64,000 nt of DNA from Trogon surrucura (taxonomy: Eukaryota > Chordata > Aves > Trogoniformes > Trogonidae): positions 18,040,037 through 18,104,036 of the forward strand of contig CM036617.1 of assembly GCA_020746105.1 (NCBI GenBank). The letters are read 5' to 3'. The notes under the pieces are model-generated. The model was not told where the DNA came from, did not search any database, and worked only from the letters and a program-made list of their open reading frames with translations. The first letter of the stretch is position 1. Each line of letters opens with the position of its first letter. This document shows, in pieces, positions 26,001 through 38,492 of the stretch. A program made the translations under genes and the position numbers.

Positions 26001-28817
26001 TTAGAAGAGTTGTGTATTACCCTTTTACACCTCCTAACTGCCAAAGCATTTTTCTTTCTTATAGGTAAAAATGCCAGGTTTTGTTTGGGTTTGTTTCATT
26101 TCATTTTGTTTTGTTTTTACCGACTGTGCAGTTTTCATCACTTCCAATAGCCCTAATGCCTTCTTAGGCCCCATACTGAAAATTGCACTCTTTCATCAAA
26201 ATAAAGCCTATTCCAAGTGAGATGAAAGTAAATGCAACATTGAAAACCCACAGCCCATCTACATCACTTTATGGTGAAGAGGCAAAATTATTTTTTAAAC
26301 AGTAAAGAAATGCAGTAGCATGCCCGAAGTAAATATCATCATTGCTAATTTATTCCTTAATAGCTTTCTCCTTTAATCAGTATGTTCACAATAAGCACAT
26401 CTAGTAGCATGCTTTATGTTCAAAGCTCTTGAGCTTTTGCTCTTTTGAAACCCTGTTGAAAAATGCATCCTTCTTTCCCTCTCATTTCCCCAGATAATTT
26501 TTGAGGAAAAAATTTTGACATGAAAACGCAAGTGGAAAGACACCATTCTACAGTCTGAAAAGTAGTATCTGTTTCCTCTAGAACATTATATAAAACCTTC
26601 TCAAATCTGAAATTTTTGACTAATACATGTCTGTAGGTTGATAACCAATAGAATACATTAAACCCCCTATTCCCTTTCTGTCAAAATTGAGATATTGCAT
26701 TACAAGACTTAAAAATACTTCCTTTATTAATTAGACCACAAACTGACGGTTGAAGCTGTAATGACTCCTGAAAGAAAAATTAATTATGTTTTAAAAATAA
26801 TTTCTCAAGCTTCTTATGTACATGGTGCTGTGCAAAAGTATCTGCAACCTTGGTTAAGGGCTTACAAATCTATTTTTAAAAACATATCCTGTGCTTAAGA
26901 AAGGAGATGTTAGAGACATCTTTCCTGATAGATGACAGCATGAAGAACTGACTAGGGATGTGACAGTGAAGAATGGTCTCTGAGTTGAAAAGGAAAGGTT
27001 CTCTGTGGACAGTATTGAAAAGTAGAGCAGGAAAAAGAAGAGTCTGTACGCACCTTTCTTCTTTTCTGCCAGTAAAGAGAAGTTCAGCAAGCAGACTTTA
27101 CAATTCAAACCAAAGGTACATGCCACCTGTGTTCTGATAAGTATATAGCAAAAATACATGCTCATTTTCCAAATTCACTCTCCACAACCAATAACTTTTG
27201 GTTCAGGGATTTCCTAAGCCAAAAGAAAGCCTTTTTGTAGAGGACAGGTATTTTGTTCACAGTTCTTCCTCAAATATCAACTACAATAATGTAGGACGGG
27301 AGTGGCAGCTGTACACATTCTTCCCACCGTACACACAGAAGGAAGGACCTTAATAAACAGTTCTCACACTTCGAAAAACATACTACCATGCTAGAAAGAG
27401 AAGTCTCAGATTGCCTCACAGGTTAACTGCATCCAGAAGGACTTAAAATTTATTTTCACAGAACTGCCTGACTTACACAGACGCTGAGCAGAAGAAGTGA
27501 GGGCAGCCTGGGAAGCAGGCGACATAGTTTGAAAAGCAACCATGGGTAGAATCCCCCACTCAGGCAGCCTGGATCATTCCAAGCCTTAATAATGTGACTG
27601 ACTGGAAGCCCCTCAAGACTTTGTGTGGAGCTGGCAGCAGTGCTCAGGGCTGATATGGGCTGTATGGAAAGACTTCAGGAACATGGATGTCCCAAGCCAG
27701 CAAAGCATTTAAATACAATAGGAAGCATTCTGCTGGATCAGCACTTTGCAGTTTCAATAAGGTACGTGCATATCTGTACGCTACAATTTCTCAGACAAAC
27801 AAAGCACTCCTCAATTTCTGCCTTAACTTATGGAGTTATACTCTGTGTTTCAGTAAGGAACCTCTCCCTTCTGTCCTTTCAGTGTCCTTCAGTAAGGAAA
27901 AAGTCACCTTTCACAGAACGTCCTAGCTAATTAGCCCATGACGCACTGCCAGATCGTTTCAAACAGAATGTGTCAAATTCTGTAAGATGTCATCAGGGCT
28001 AATATTTTGTAGTAGCTTCTACAACAGTGCTATCTCCAAATCTCAACATGTGCCTTACATGGGGATGTTTATTTGTAAAACGTATTACCACAAAATAGTC
28101 TCTACAGAGATCAGAAGTCTAAAATCAGGGCCGCACATTGGTGCCTTGTTGCTCCTTCAAAGAACTCTAAGTTGACAGGACTGACAGCTATGCCCTGACA
28201 TATGCTTTACTGTGTGGGTTATCTGTATTCTTAGATAAATTTATAAATATCACAGTGTCTTTCTAGAAAGGGACATATGACAGTACAGCTCACTACAGAA
28301 TTGTTGCCAGGGAACAGACCTGCTTGGAGGAAAATTTAGATCACTTTGAATTTCACTAGGTATTCTATAGAGCTAAACTGTAGGATATATTTCCCCAATA
28401 TCTGAACAAGATCTGGATAAATGAGACTTAGCTTTTTTCCTAATGGGAATTTTCTAGATTTCTTACTCAAAGACTTAGAATTATTCCACCTGTTTGAAGC
28501 AAAAGACACAGAAAATTACACAAGGACAATGAAAAACAGAATAATAGACTAACTGAGATTGAATTTCCTGGGACCAATAAATCTACAGTTATTCAGTAAA
28601 GCAATCATGGTTTGTATAATAGATATACAACTAAAGTATAACCATTGTGATGCCCATTACATACGTACATCTTTGGACTATGGTCTCAGTATTCAGTCAT
28701 CTCTGCTGAATGTGGAACAAGAAGCTATGAAGCATTTCTACATAAAGAAGCCTCAGACTTGAAGGATTAAATTCCATTTCTCTTTTATTTTAAGTACTTC
28801 CACTATGATCTAAGTTA

Positions 28818-28896
28818 GCCCTGCTTTGAACAGTGGTTGGATTAGATGACATCCGGGAGTTCCTTGCAACATCCTGTATTTCATGATTCTATGTTT
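28818..28896 (+). mobile_element. CR1 LINE, short 3' end
   Basis: Reads ctgctttgaacagtggttgg, then attagatgacatccgggag and an end in catgattctatg. This is the last 80 bases of a CR1 with mutations in the ggtcccttccaacc block, so it is an old copy. Confidence 0.85.
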
Positions 28897-29123
28897 CATA
28901 CACTGTGATGAAAAATTATACCCCTGTGAGTCTTCACCAGCAGTATGAGGTATAATTAGATGAAGTAAAAAACAAACCCAAAGACTCAGAGTAGTTTTGA
29001 GGGCTCATTAGTTCTAGCACCAAAGGAAAGTTTATATTGGGGCAAGGTTTTTTGGGTCAAATTCTGTCCTGAAGCATGACAAGAATTCACTATGCCACTG
29101 CTCAAAGTCGAGTTAGAAGAAAA

Positions 29124-29305
29124 GGTGTTTCATCTCAGTGGGTTGAGCGTGGTGCTTGAAACACCAAAGGTCACAGGTTCGATTCCCGTTTGGTTCTCAC
29201 GTGTTGCCTGACCTGGTCGAGAGGTGGCGTCCCTGCCCACAACAGGGAGGTTGGATTAAAATGATCTCTAAGGTCCCTTCCAACCCAGGCCATTCTATGA
29301 TCTAT
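29124..29305 (+). mobile_element. tRNA-Ile-derived SINE with CR1-type tail (TguSINE1-like)
   Basis: The head, 29124-29192, aligns with tRNA-Ile. There is an A-box-like tcatctcagtgg (29130-29141), then gagcgtggtgcttgaaacac, then a perfect B box ggttcgattcc (29176-29186). The tail, from about 29200, is CR1-like: ggtggcgtccctgcccacaa, ggttggattaaaatgatct, ggtcccttccaacccaggcc and attctatga. A 7-base direct repeat, aagaaaa, abuts both ends (29117-29123 and 29306-29312) and looks like a target-site duplication. SINEs of this build are described from passerine birds and were mobilised by CR1 reverse transcriptase. The anticodon region is degenerate, so this is not a working tRNA gene. Confidence 0.85.
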
Positions 29306-32300
29306 AAGAAAACATCTGACCTGAAATGATATACTGCAGGGGGGCATGAACCATGTAGATGAGAATTTCTGGAGTTGCTGAGCAGAGGAATAAGCCCTAC
29401 ATCTTTCCCCTAAGATTCCAAAGAAAAGACATTATTGTTAATGTGGTTCTTCATATGTTGCTTCTCCTTTACCAACAAAATGTTGCATTTCATTGCTGAT
29501 ATAGCATTTAATGAAAAGTATTTTTTATTGTTTTCTTTGAATAGCAATTTCCACAGCAGAAATTTAATTACTATGTGAATCTGTGTGTTCAGGCACTTAA
29601 AAAAGAGCTAATCATTCAAGCAAGCCCACATAGCAGTGGAGGATTTTTCCCAGCCTCCTCTCCACTGACATCCAAAAAGGAAAAAAATTCATCAGAAAGT
29701 TCTGTTTGATTCTAAGTGTAGGAGGACATCTTTGTCTCACAGTGCCATCATATGACATATACTGAATGGATTGGGTGATACTTTAACAAGGCTAAATGAC
29801 ACATGCTCAAAATATTTAAGGGAACAAAAAAAAAAGGTATTCTAAAAATAAAGTTGGGCATAAGGGTTTTAACCTTAATAAATAATCTTCAATACTTTTG
29901 CTAATACAGTCATTTAAGGTAGATTTCACCTAATTCCAACCATCTAGAAGTTAAGCAGCTCTAGACTTCTAAACTAAGGAGGTGAATAACCTCAAGGTTG
30001 CAATTCTTCACATCTCAAAATTTTTACCTAGAAAGGGCTGAATCAGTCTCTCCTGAAGGTGTTTAGGTTTCTTGATGGAACAGAGTGAGACATTTAATAT
30101 TAAGTTTAGACTGAACACCTAAGTGCAGACAGTTAGAGATAGGTGAGATTAATTCGACTCTCAGACTGCCGAAGTTGACACACTTTCATCTCCTTTGCTT
30201 AAAATGAGATACACTCCTATGCATAAATGATCAAAGAAGCAGGTGCTGATAAATAGGACCCTGTCAGAAGATGATTCTATTTGTAGAAAAGCAGAAATTT
30301 CTTCAGCTATTTTAACGTAATGGTCTTTGCATCTAGCATGCAATCTTTGAAATTGTAAAATGAAATGACCTTTCAATGGAAAAGTCATGCTTCGTCTTTT
30401 GTTCATAGTATGTGCTTTTATGCATAGATGAAATTCATGTTGATCTGCTTGAGGAAAAGCTTGGAACTGATCAATAAGGATCTGCTGCATGACAGCTTTA
30501 AAATCCACATAAACCACTGACATATAAGAATCTTACAGTTTTACTATCAGAAGAAATCTCATCTCGCCTGTGTATCTGTATTAAGATTCTTCCCAAAGGT
30601 TTCTAACACTGTTAAAGAGACCTAAATTGTCACCTATGTCATTTAAACCTTTACTACTGCAAGGTTTTGTCTTTACCACCTTTATCACTGCAAGGTTTTT
30701 TAGTACATTTTTTTTGCACAAAGAGGGGATACATTTTTAGTGTTTAGTTTCTACTGGATCCCCAATCTTTTTCCAATCAACACCAAGGCAAAGACAATCA
30801 GGATAAAAAATTGACTAATCACCCTCTTCCATATGGATATGGTAGGCACAACAAAAATTCAGTGAGCCAGGTTTTGCAAACATGCCTTTTTGTACGTTGG
30901 GAAGAGAGACTAGTTCCTTTAGCACCTCTCAATCTAACAAACAGGAAATCCAATTAAATATAGATAAATATCAGAAACAAGTCAACATGTGCCATCTTTT
31001 GAAATACAGTAAATCAAGGAATGATCACATGGAAGGATCAAAGGCTAAAAACATCTCAAACTGTGCATAAACAATGCCTAGTGTTGAAAGCTATAATGGC
31101 TAAAAATCAATTTGTTTTCTTGTGAAGAAACTTAGGATATTGCCATCACCATAGAGATTTGAATACTAAATGTCCAACATGAGCACACTTTTTTAAGCTT
31201 AACTGAAGGATAAATTAATTTGTAAAGTACAGAAAGTTTCCAAAGCTGGGGTATAGAGATACGTTATATCATACATGTTCTAATGTTAGGACAGCTCGCA
31301 GTATTAAGACCATCCTTACACATTTCACTCATCTCTAAAATTATAACGATGCTGTGTTCCTTTGCTTGTTCATCAGTTCATTTTTAAGGACTACAATTTC
31401 TATAGACTTAATGCAAGACAACATAAAAACTAGGTGACGACAGTGATTTTTGCAGAATTTACCCTCCTCTTAAGCTTGGAGTAAGTCTCCATGGTTGGCA
31501 GGTAATGATTAGCCTACCAAGCAATAGCAATTGCATACAAAGAGAAAAGAGGCTCTGTGGTTGTGTGCATCCTATAAACAGGAGTCTAAGACTTGAGCTC
31601 GGCTATAATTGGGAAAAGGTTTATTAGTATTCCTTGTTGGCCTTTGTACTTCAGCATCACAGAGCTTCAGATTTATATAGGAAAAGTGAACTTCTTCCTC
31701 TGTGAAATCAAACAGACATTGGCATATAATGGTTTTTTGAAGTCTTTCAGACAGGCCCATCCACTAACCTGAGAAAAACTACTTCGTACAACAAATGGAG
31801 TAAGCATGAAGAGTGCTGTTTTGCACTGAACTGAGAATTTTAGCAAAGCATTCACAGACTCTTATGATTTATGCATAGCCAGCACTTCAGCCAGTCAATC
31901 AAACTTTCCTGACACCACAAAACAAGCATAACAAAAGCTAGCATCAGAACTCAGAGAATATTCTATACAGCTCAGTTACCTTCACTGAAAATCTAGAGAT
32001 TTGTAAATAAAATAGTTAATGAAATCAATGAAAAAGCACTCTGCAACTCATGTAAAATGTAACATTTTCTATCCCTTGATTTAAGCTCCAAATCTACAGG
32101 CAGTATCTGATGATTATTGCATGTCAGATGTGCCATGAATGGAAATGAAAACTATTTTGCTGTTTGTTTCAGCTTCTTCAGATAAAATTGTTAACCGCAC
32201 TGCAATTTTAAGACAAGTATTTAAGAAAAATTGGGATGCTCCAGTGTTTTCATGACTAGAAAGATTTTAATCTTCTTTTCAAAACAATTAGCAAATGAAG

Positions 32301-32551
32301 ACTTGATGATGTCAAGAATATGATAAAATCCAAACAGATGAAGACAAGTAGATCTGAGATGAAGGTGAATCACTTATGGGAAGGAGAGACTTCAGTCTAA
32401 TGACTTTCTTTCATTAAGTAATCTCTCCTCCTGTGCCTCACACTCATCCCTCCCCTCAAAGACACACTGATAAAGAACAGAGCATGGGAATACATACATC
32501 TGATTTTAGCTTGTGCATTCTGTAAAAAATACATATATTATAAAAATTCCT

Positions 32552-32570
32552 TATATATATATATATATTA
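32552..32570. repeat. (TA)n run
   Basis: Perfect TA dinucleotide run of about nine units in AT-rich intronic sequence. Confidence 0.8.
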
Positions 32571-35085
32571 TGCATTTTGCAAATATAAATATTCAAATAT
32601 GTTAATATGCTTTGTCAGGATTACCTCTGCTCATCTTCACAAGCTTTTATCAACTAATTTATTTTTCTATAATTCACAAACTTACACATCTACAAATGAA
32701 AGCATATTTGTGCTTTTATTTGTGTGAGTGCTAAAGACCAAAAAAGAATGACAAAGAGACTTCAAGCCTCAATTATCCTTGTATATAATTTTGAAAATCA
32801 CTAGACAAATTAGACACTAATTTAGTTTTGGACGTGGAAGCAGATGATAGGATAGCATATCTATAACCTTATTGTTTGTCACTGCTGCCCAGTCAACCTT
32901 TAATGCCACTAATTGAGTGAATTTGGCAGCTGAAGACATAGAAGCCTAGCCCTGGATTTTGCTTACCCAGCATTACCATTACTTGTTTCTTTCCTGCTGT
33001 TGCTCTTCTCTGATTACATTTTATTTGGAATTTTTACAGCAAATTTCTTCAGACAAAGTCATCTCTCTTGGTTTAACCTTGGCTAACAAGAGCTGTCAAG
33101 TCCTTTATTTTTTAGTCCTATTCTTTACTCATTTCTTACCAAATACACGCAAGATTTTCATGGAACAACTCCCTTTATTCTCTGGTGCACTATATTTTTC
33201 ATGCCCTACATATATGCCATATAGGCAACAGGCGTAATTGAAAAATAGTAGTAAAATATACAAATTCTTCTCTCACAAAGAGCAACCAACTCAACAATCC
33301 CTTACACTGCTATCTAAAATGAAAACCTTTTTTATGGCTTTAAAAATTAGTTCAACTGTTATCAGATGATATATAATCAAGTTTTAAAAAAAGCAGAAAT
33401 AAGTAGCAACCATTCATATTAACTGAAACATAGTGTTATCTCCACAGTAGAAAAAGAGAGGAAAAAGAATGAGTGGAAAGTGATCTTTATTGTAATAGGT
33501 TTATTAACATTAAAATTTCTGACATTGAAGCAGACTTTTTTTTTGGTAAGATAGTATTTATTTAGTTAGTAGGTCATCTGTGGAGAGCATGCAGCCAAGA
33601 CAAGAAAAAAAATTAGCTACCAACCTTACTAATAAAATAATAGTTCTTTAAAAATCAATAAATAACAGAAATAACTGCAAATCTAAATATAGCTATTATT
33701 TTCTACAGGAAAAAAAACAAAAAAATATAATTATTATTGACATTACTGCTTCAAAGTCTATCTAAGTTACAGGAAAACAGCTGGAGAGAAAGAAATCAGA
33801 GACTCCTCCTGCTGTGGTTTTGGGAAGATTAAAACATGACAATTTAATACTTTTTTTTGTATTTAACTCGAATTGAAATTAGTGGATATATGTATATGAA
33901 ATACATCTGAACTTCATCTCACTTGTACTTGTGCCTAGTACATTTAAGTTATACTGCGTTTTATCTACTGTGTTTGTTAATGATCTGCAATAAGCAACAC
34001 ACATTTGAAGTTAACTGATCATACAAACTGAATATATCTAGAAATATACTCCAAACTAAAAATACACAATTCAAGAGAGAAAACCGGAAAATTCTGCGTA
34101 AGGTCTCCTGAGTGAAGACCAAAGTGAACTTGAGTTAACATGCAATCTGGCTACATAAAAGAAGTAATCTGGGGCTACGAACATCATATGACACTCTAAA
34201 TAGTTCCTTCCTACAGAATTCTAGCTTAGCTGCGACAAGAACGTGAAGTTGAAACCTAGGTCCTGTCAACAGGAGTAATTTCTGAGAAGATCAACAATCT
34301 GTTCAGATCCTTGAAAGGATTTGTTTAAGGGGAAAAACTAAAAAGCCCATAAATATTCACAGCTTGACTAAATATTACTCAACGGGAAGAAGATGATCAT
34401 TGTCTACAGGGTGCTAATGTCAAAGAGGGATATGGAAGGTGAGGACACAATTAGAAACAATAAAATTGAAATGAAGACATAGATGAATATCCATTTTCCC
34501 TAGGCCTAAGTAGCCTATATTCATGGCAGTGACAGAATCCTGAGGCAGGTGTGCTAAGCGACATCATATAAGTCTTTTCTTGAAGGCACTAATAAAACAC
34601 TTAAGAATAGATTGTAAGAATGTTGACAGGAAGATGGACAGTATGCATTAATACAGGTATGTCTTCTTTAACATCATACTGCATATAAGGACAACTAATC
34701 AGAAAGTGCTGATAGATTTGAAGGTTTCAAACGACTACCAAAAAGACTGTCTTCCTCTCACCCTTATTAACAAATGGGACAGGAGAAATAATTTTTAAAG
34801 TCCTGAAAGCACTTACACAGAATTTTGAACTTGGTGTTAAATTATGTGTAATGTGTTTCACATTCTTTTTAGAATTTCACTTAAGCTTTTACAAAAATTG
34901 TAGGCTGAACTAGGGTTTAGCATTTTGAAAAGACATCTGAAAGAACTTTGAAAATCTGTATTATCTCCTCAGACAAATCTATGAAAAATGAAGTTAGTAC
35001 TCTGCCCCTAGTACAAGCAGCACTCAAAAGTAACTGAAAACAGTCACTGAGATACAAAATTGTGTCCAATATTGAAATATCTCTA

Positions 35086-35336
35086 TGGTTTTAAACTGAA
35101 GGAGGGTAGATTTAGATTAGATACAATGAAAAGAATCTTTACTATGACAGTAGTGAGGCACTGGAACAGGTTTTGCAGAGAAGCTGAGGATGTCCCCTCC
35201 CTGGAAGTGTTCAAGGCCAGGCTGGATGGGTCTTTGCAAACCAGGTCTAGTGGGAGGTGTCCCTGCCCGTGGCAGGAGAGCTGGAATTTGATGATCCTTA
35301 AGGTCCCTTGAAACCCAAACCATTCTATGAATCTGG
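35086..35336 (+). mobile_element. CR1 LINE 3' end
   Basis: It starts tggttttaaactgaaggagg and contains ggcactggaacaggttttgc, ttcaaggccaggctggatgg and ggtgtccctgcccgtggcag. It ends ccattctatgaatct. The ORF2 C-terminus reads ALDTMKRIFTMTVVRHWNRF-like and EVFKARLDGSLQ. It lies just upstream of a longer CR1 in the same orientation. Confidence 0.92.
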
Positions 35337-35469
35337 GATCTACCTCCATGTTAACAGAAGATGTGAGAATAAGAGGAACATATTTCTTTTGAGGAATGAA
35401 GTTTATAATTTTTAGCAGAATCCAGGTTGGAAAATATTACTTAGGAAATAATGGTTGAAGTACTTTGGA

Positions 35470-36817
35470 AAGAAGTAAGTCATGGGCAACAGGTGAGGTG
35501 CCTGAAGACTGGAGGAAAGCGAATGTCACTCCACTCTTCAAAAAGGACAAGAAGGAGGACCTAGGAAACTACAGACCAGTCAGCCTCACCTCCATCCCCA
35601 GAAAGGTGACGGAACCACTTATCCTTGGCACTGTCTCCAGGCATATCAAGGATAAGAAGGTCATTAGGAGCAGTCAGCATGGCTTTGCCAAGGGGAAGTC
35701 ATGTTTGACCAACCTGATAGCCTTCTCTGAAAATGCAACCAGGTGGATGAATGGTGGCCATGCAGTGGATGTGGTCTATCTGGACATCAGCAAGGCATTT
35801 GACACCATCTCCCACAGCATCCTCATAGGTAAACTGAGGAAGTGTGTATGATGACCAAGTAGTGAAGTGGGTTCTTAAGTGGTTGAATGAAAGAAGTCAG
35901 AGGGTTGTGGTCAATGCAACAGAATCTAGCTGGAGATCTGTGTCTAGTGGAGTCCCTCAGGGGTCAGTACTTGGACCAGTGCTGTTCAATATATTCATCA
36001 ACCACCTGGATGAGGGATTAGAGAGCCCTATCAGCAAGTTTGCTGGCAACACAAAACTGGGAGGAGTGGTTGACACACCAGAAGGCTGTGCTGCCATTCA
36101 GAGAGACCTCGACAGGCTGGAGGGCTGGGCAGGGAGAAATCTTATGAAATTCAGCAAGGACAAGTGTAGACATGCTCCAGCACTTGAGAAAGAATAACCC
36201 TATGTGCCAGGACTGACCTGTTGGAGACCAGTGTAGGATAAAGGGACCTGGGGATTCTAGTGGACAGCAGGATGACCATGAGCCAGCAATGTGCCCTCGT
36301 GGCCAAGAAGGCCAAGGGCATCCTGGGGTATATTAGAAGGGGAGTAGCAAGTAGGTCGAGAGAGGTCCTCCTCCCCCCCTGCTCTGCCCTGATGAGGCCA
36401 CATCTGGAACATTGTGTCCAGTTCTGGGCCCCTCAGCTGAAGAGAGACAGGGAACTGCTTGAGAGAGTCCAGCGCAGAGCCACAAAGATGATGAAGGGAG
36501 TGGAGTATCTCCCTTATGAGGAAAGGCTGAAGGAGCTGGGTCTCTTCAGCGCGGAGAAGGTTGAGGGGTGACCTCATGAATGTTTATAAATATGTCAAGG
36601 GGGAGTGTCAGGAGGACAGAGCCAGGCTCTTCTCAGTGATGTCCAATGACAGGACAAGGGGCAATGGACACAAGCAGGAACATAGGAGTTTCCACAAAAA
36701 CATCACAAAAACTTTTTCACTGTGAGGGTGACAGTGCATGGGAATGGGCTGCCCAGGGAGGTTGTGGAGTCTCCGTCTCTAGAGACTTTCAAAAACCACC
36801 TGGGCATGTTCCTGTGC
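35470..36817 (+). mobile_element. CR1 LINE with reverse-transcriptase domain, decayed and lacking its 3' end
   Basis: About 1.35 kb of ORF2. RT motifs appear in order: NYRPVSLTSIPRKVTE, SSQHGFAKGKSCLTNLIAF, VVYLDISKAFDT (block A with the catalytic Asp), [14 protein letters not shown] (block B), and [10 protein letters not shown] where FADD is expected. Loss of both catalytic Asp residues there, together with frame breaks near 35845, 36197 and 36560, makes it non-functional. The C-terminal segment ([20 protein letters not shown]) is almost the same as in the 22.1 kb copy. It stops at gttcctgtgc, about 90 bases short of a normal CR1 tail, which is odd because CR1 copies are usually truncated at the 5' end. 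Confidence 0.93.
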
Positions 36818-37093
36818 CCCAGTTGTCCCTCCTTACTCTCTAATTGCTTTACTTTACAAAATGTGTTTGGTTTGCATGAACTGGAGCCCTGTAAGACGAA
36901 ATGAAAGCAATAGCTGTGCTTAAGATGTACACCAAAGTCAAGACTCTTAAGGGCATACCAGGGTCCAAATCAACATTTAGTCTTGCAGATCACATATGGT
37001 AGAGATATTCAGTCAGAGGAACAAAACCAGTCCAAGGAGAAACCTCAGAATGCACTGAGTGTAGGTCTAAGGGCCTCAGCACAAACTCCATCA

Positions 37094-37258
37094 ATCACAG
37101 AATCATAGAATCATAGATTCATAGAATCACAGAATCACAGAATGGTTTGAGTTGGAAGGGACCGTAAAGATCATCTAGTTCCAATCCCCCCTGCCATGGG
37201 CAGGGACACATTCCACTAGACCAGGTTGCTCAAATCCCCATCCAACTTAACCTTGAAT
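37094..37258 (-). mobile_element. CR1 LINE 3' end with long octamer tail
   Basis: Six or so tcatagaa/tcacagaa units, then ggtttgagttggaagggacc, catctagttccaatccccc and a tgccatgggcagggacacat block. This is the reverse complement of a CR1 3' end about 165 bases long. The extended tail suggests a less worn copy. Confidence 0.92.
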
Positions 37259-38465
37259 AATCTATAGGTCCTTTTCTGTTTCACTGATCTACTTGATGAG
37301 CAGGTACACCTGTTGGATCATCAGTGACAGAGACAAGAGAGCAAAACTAACTATGTAACTTTAGCTGGCCAAACCCGTGATCGTACATCTAAAAATTTAC
37401 TTTCTAAAATTCTAATCAGCAACCAATATTTTATAACAATAAATTCATTACCAAGTAAAAATGTTACGGTTGTACTAGAAATGTTCAGGACTGAAATGTT
37501 AAATGAAAACAATGACATCTTTAACTAGAGTGGGAAGGCCCATAAAATTAAGAAATTCACTTACATAAAACCACTGTAGATGAACCTTGCATGAAAATAG
37601 TCAAAACACATTTAAGATTTCTCATTGCAAAACTCCTTAATCCCAGAAGCTTCCCACATTAAGGGTTCGGCTTCACACATTTCAAAGCTGTAGCATGTTA
37701 AATTCCAATTAGTTCATAAAAGGTAGGCAGTGTGCATACAAAAGATACTTGCAACAATAGACTGCATTATGGTGTGTCTCAAAGCTCATTATAAAGCAGT
37801 TACTACAGTGGACTGTGTCTGATAACTCACCACAATTTTTCTTCATTTAGATTTACTTAGAAATTGATCTTGGTTTGTAAGCAAATTCAAAGAATCCTAA
37901 TGCACTTCTAATAATCCCCAAGGGAAAGATGAATAATGTTCAGACCACATGCTCCACAGACAGCATTTCCCACTGTAGAAATGTGGGAAGAGTAATGAAA
38001 ACTCCTTTCCTTTTCTCTGAAGTCAATTAATTACTTTCTATAAAAATAAACAGGGGCTTTCTTCACATCAGCAAGCATCCAAACCCACGTAGCTGAACTT
38101 AATATGCAAATTTGAGCAAGGGGTAGCAAGTTTTCTCCTTGAAAGCATATATTCGACTAATATATGTCTAAAGCATAGAAAGGCATACCTCAAAAACCGT
38201 GCAGATTTTTTTAAAAATTATGCCTATGTGTGACAAATTTCTTAAGAAGGAAGTACACTTTCATATTAATCATGCAGAAATGTTGCCAAGCAAACACAAG
38301 TTCTTCATATCTAATTTTTGCCATAGCAAGAACGGCTATTTTTCTATTTGAAAAACCTTTAAAGCTATTACCTGCACTGTACATTTCAGTGAGGCATAAA
38401 GACTTCAAGCTATATTAAGATGAACTTGTTCAAATCTGACCCAATATAGTCATAAAAGCACAGCA

Positions 38466-38492
38466 CTGCTATTGGGTCAGCCCAAGGGCCCA
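38466..38492 (+). repeat. Possible ancient amniote repeat fragment
   Basis: attgggtcagcccaagggcccat resembles the motif 'ctgggtcagaccaaaggtccatctag' of an old interspersed repeat found in reptiles and birds. It is very short, so this is weak. Confidence 0.25.

Noticed and set aside
29124-29192. Functional tRNA-Ile gene
   Set aside because: The B box is intact, but the anticodon and acceptor stems are degenerate and a CR1 tail follows directly, so it is a SINE head.
30161-30523. 120-codon open frame on the minus strand
   Set aside because: No recognisable domain, no repeat match, no splice context that would link it to GUCY1A2, and such lengths occur by chance in 64 kb of AT-rich DNA read in six frames.
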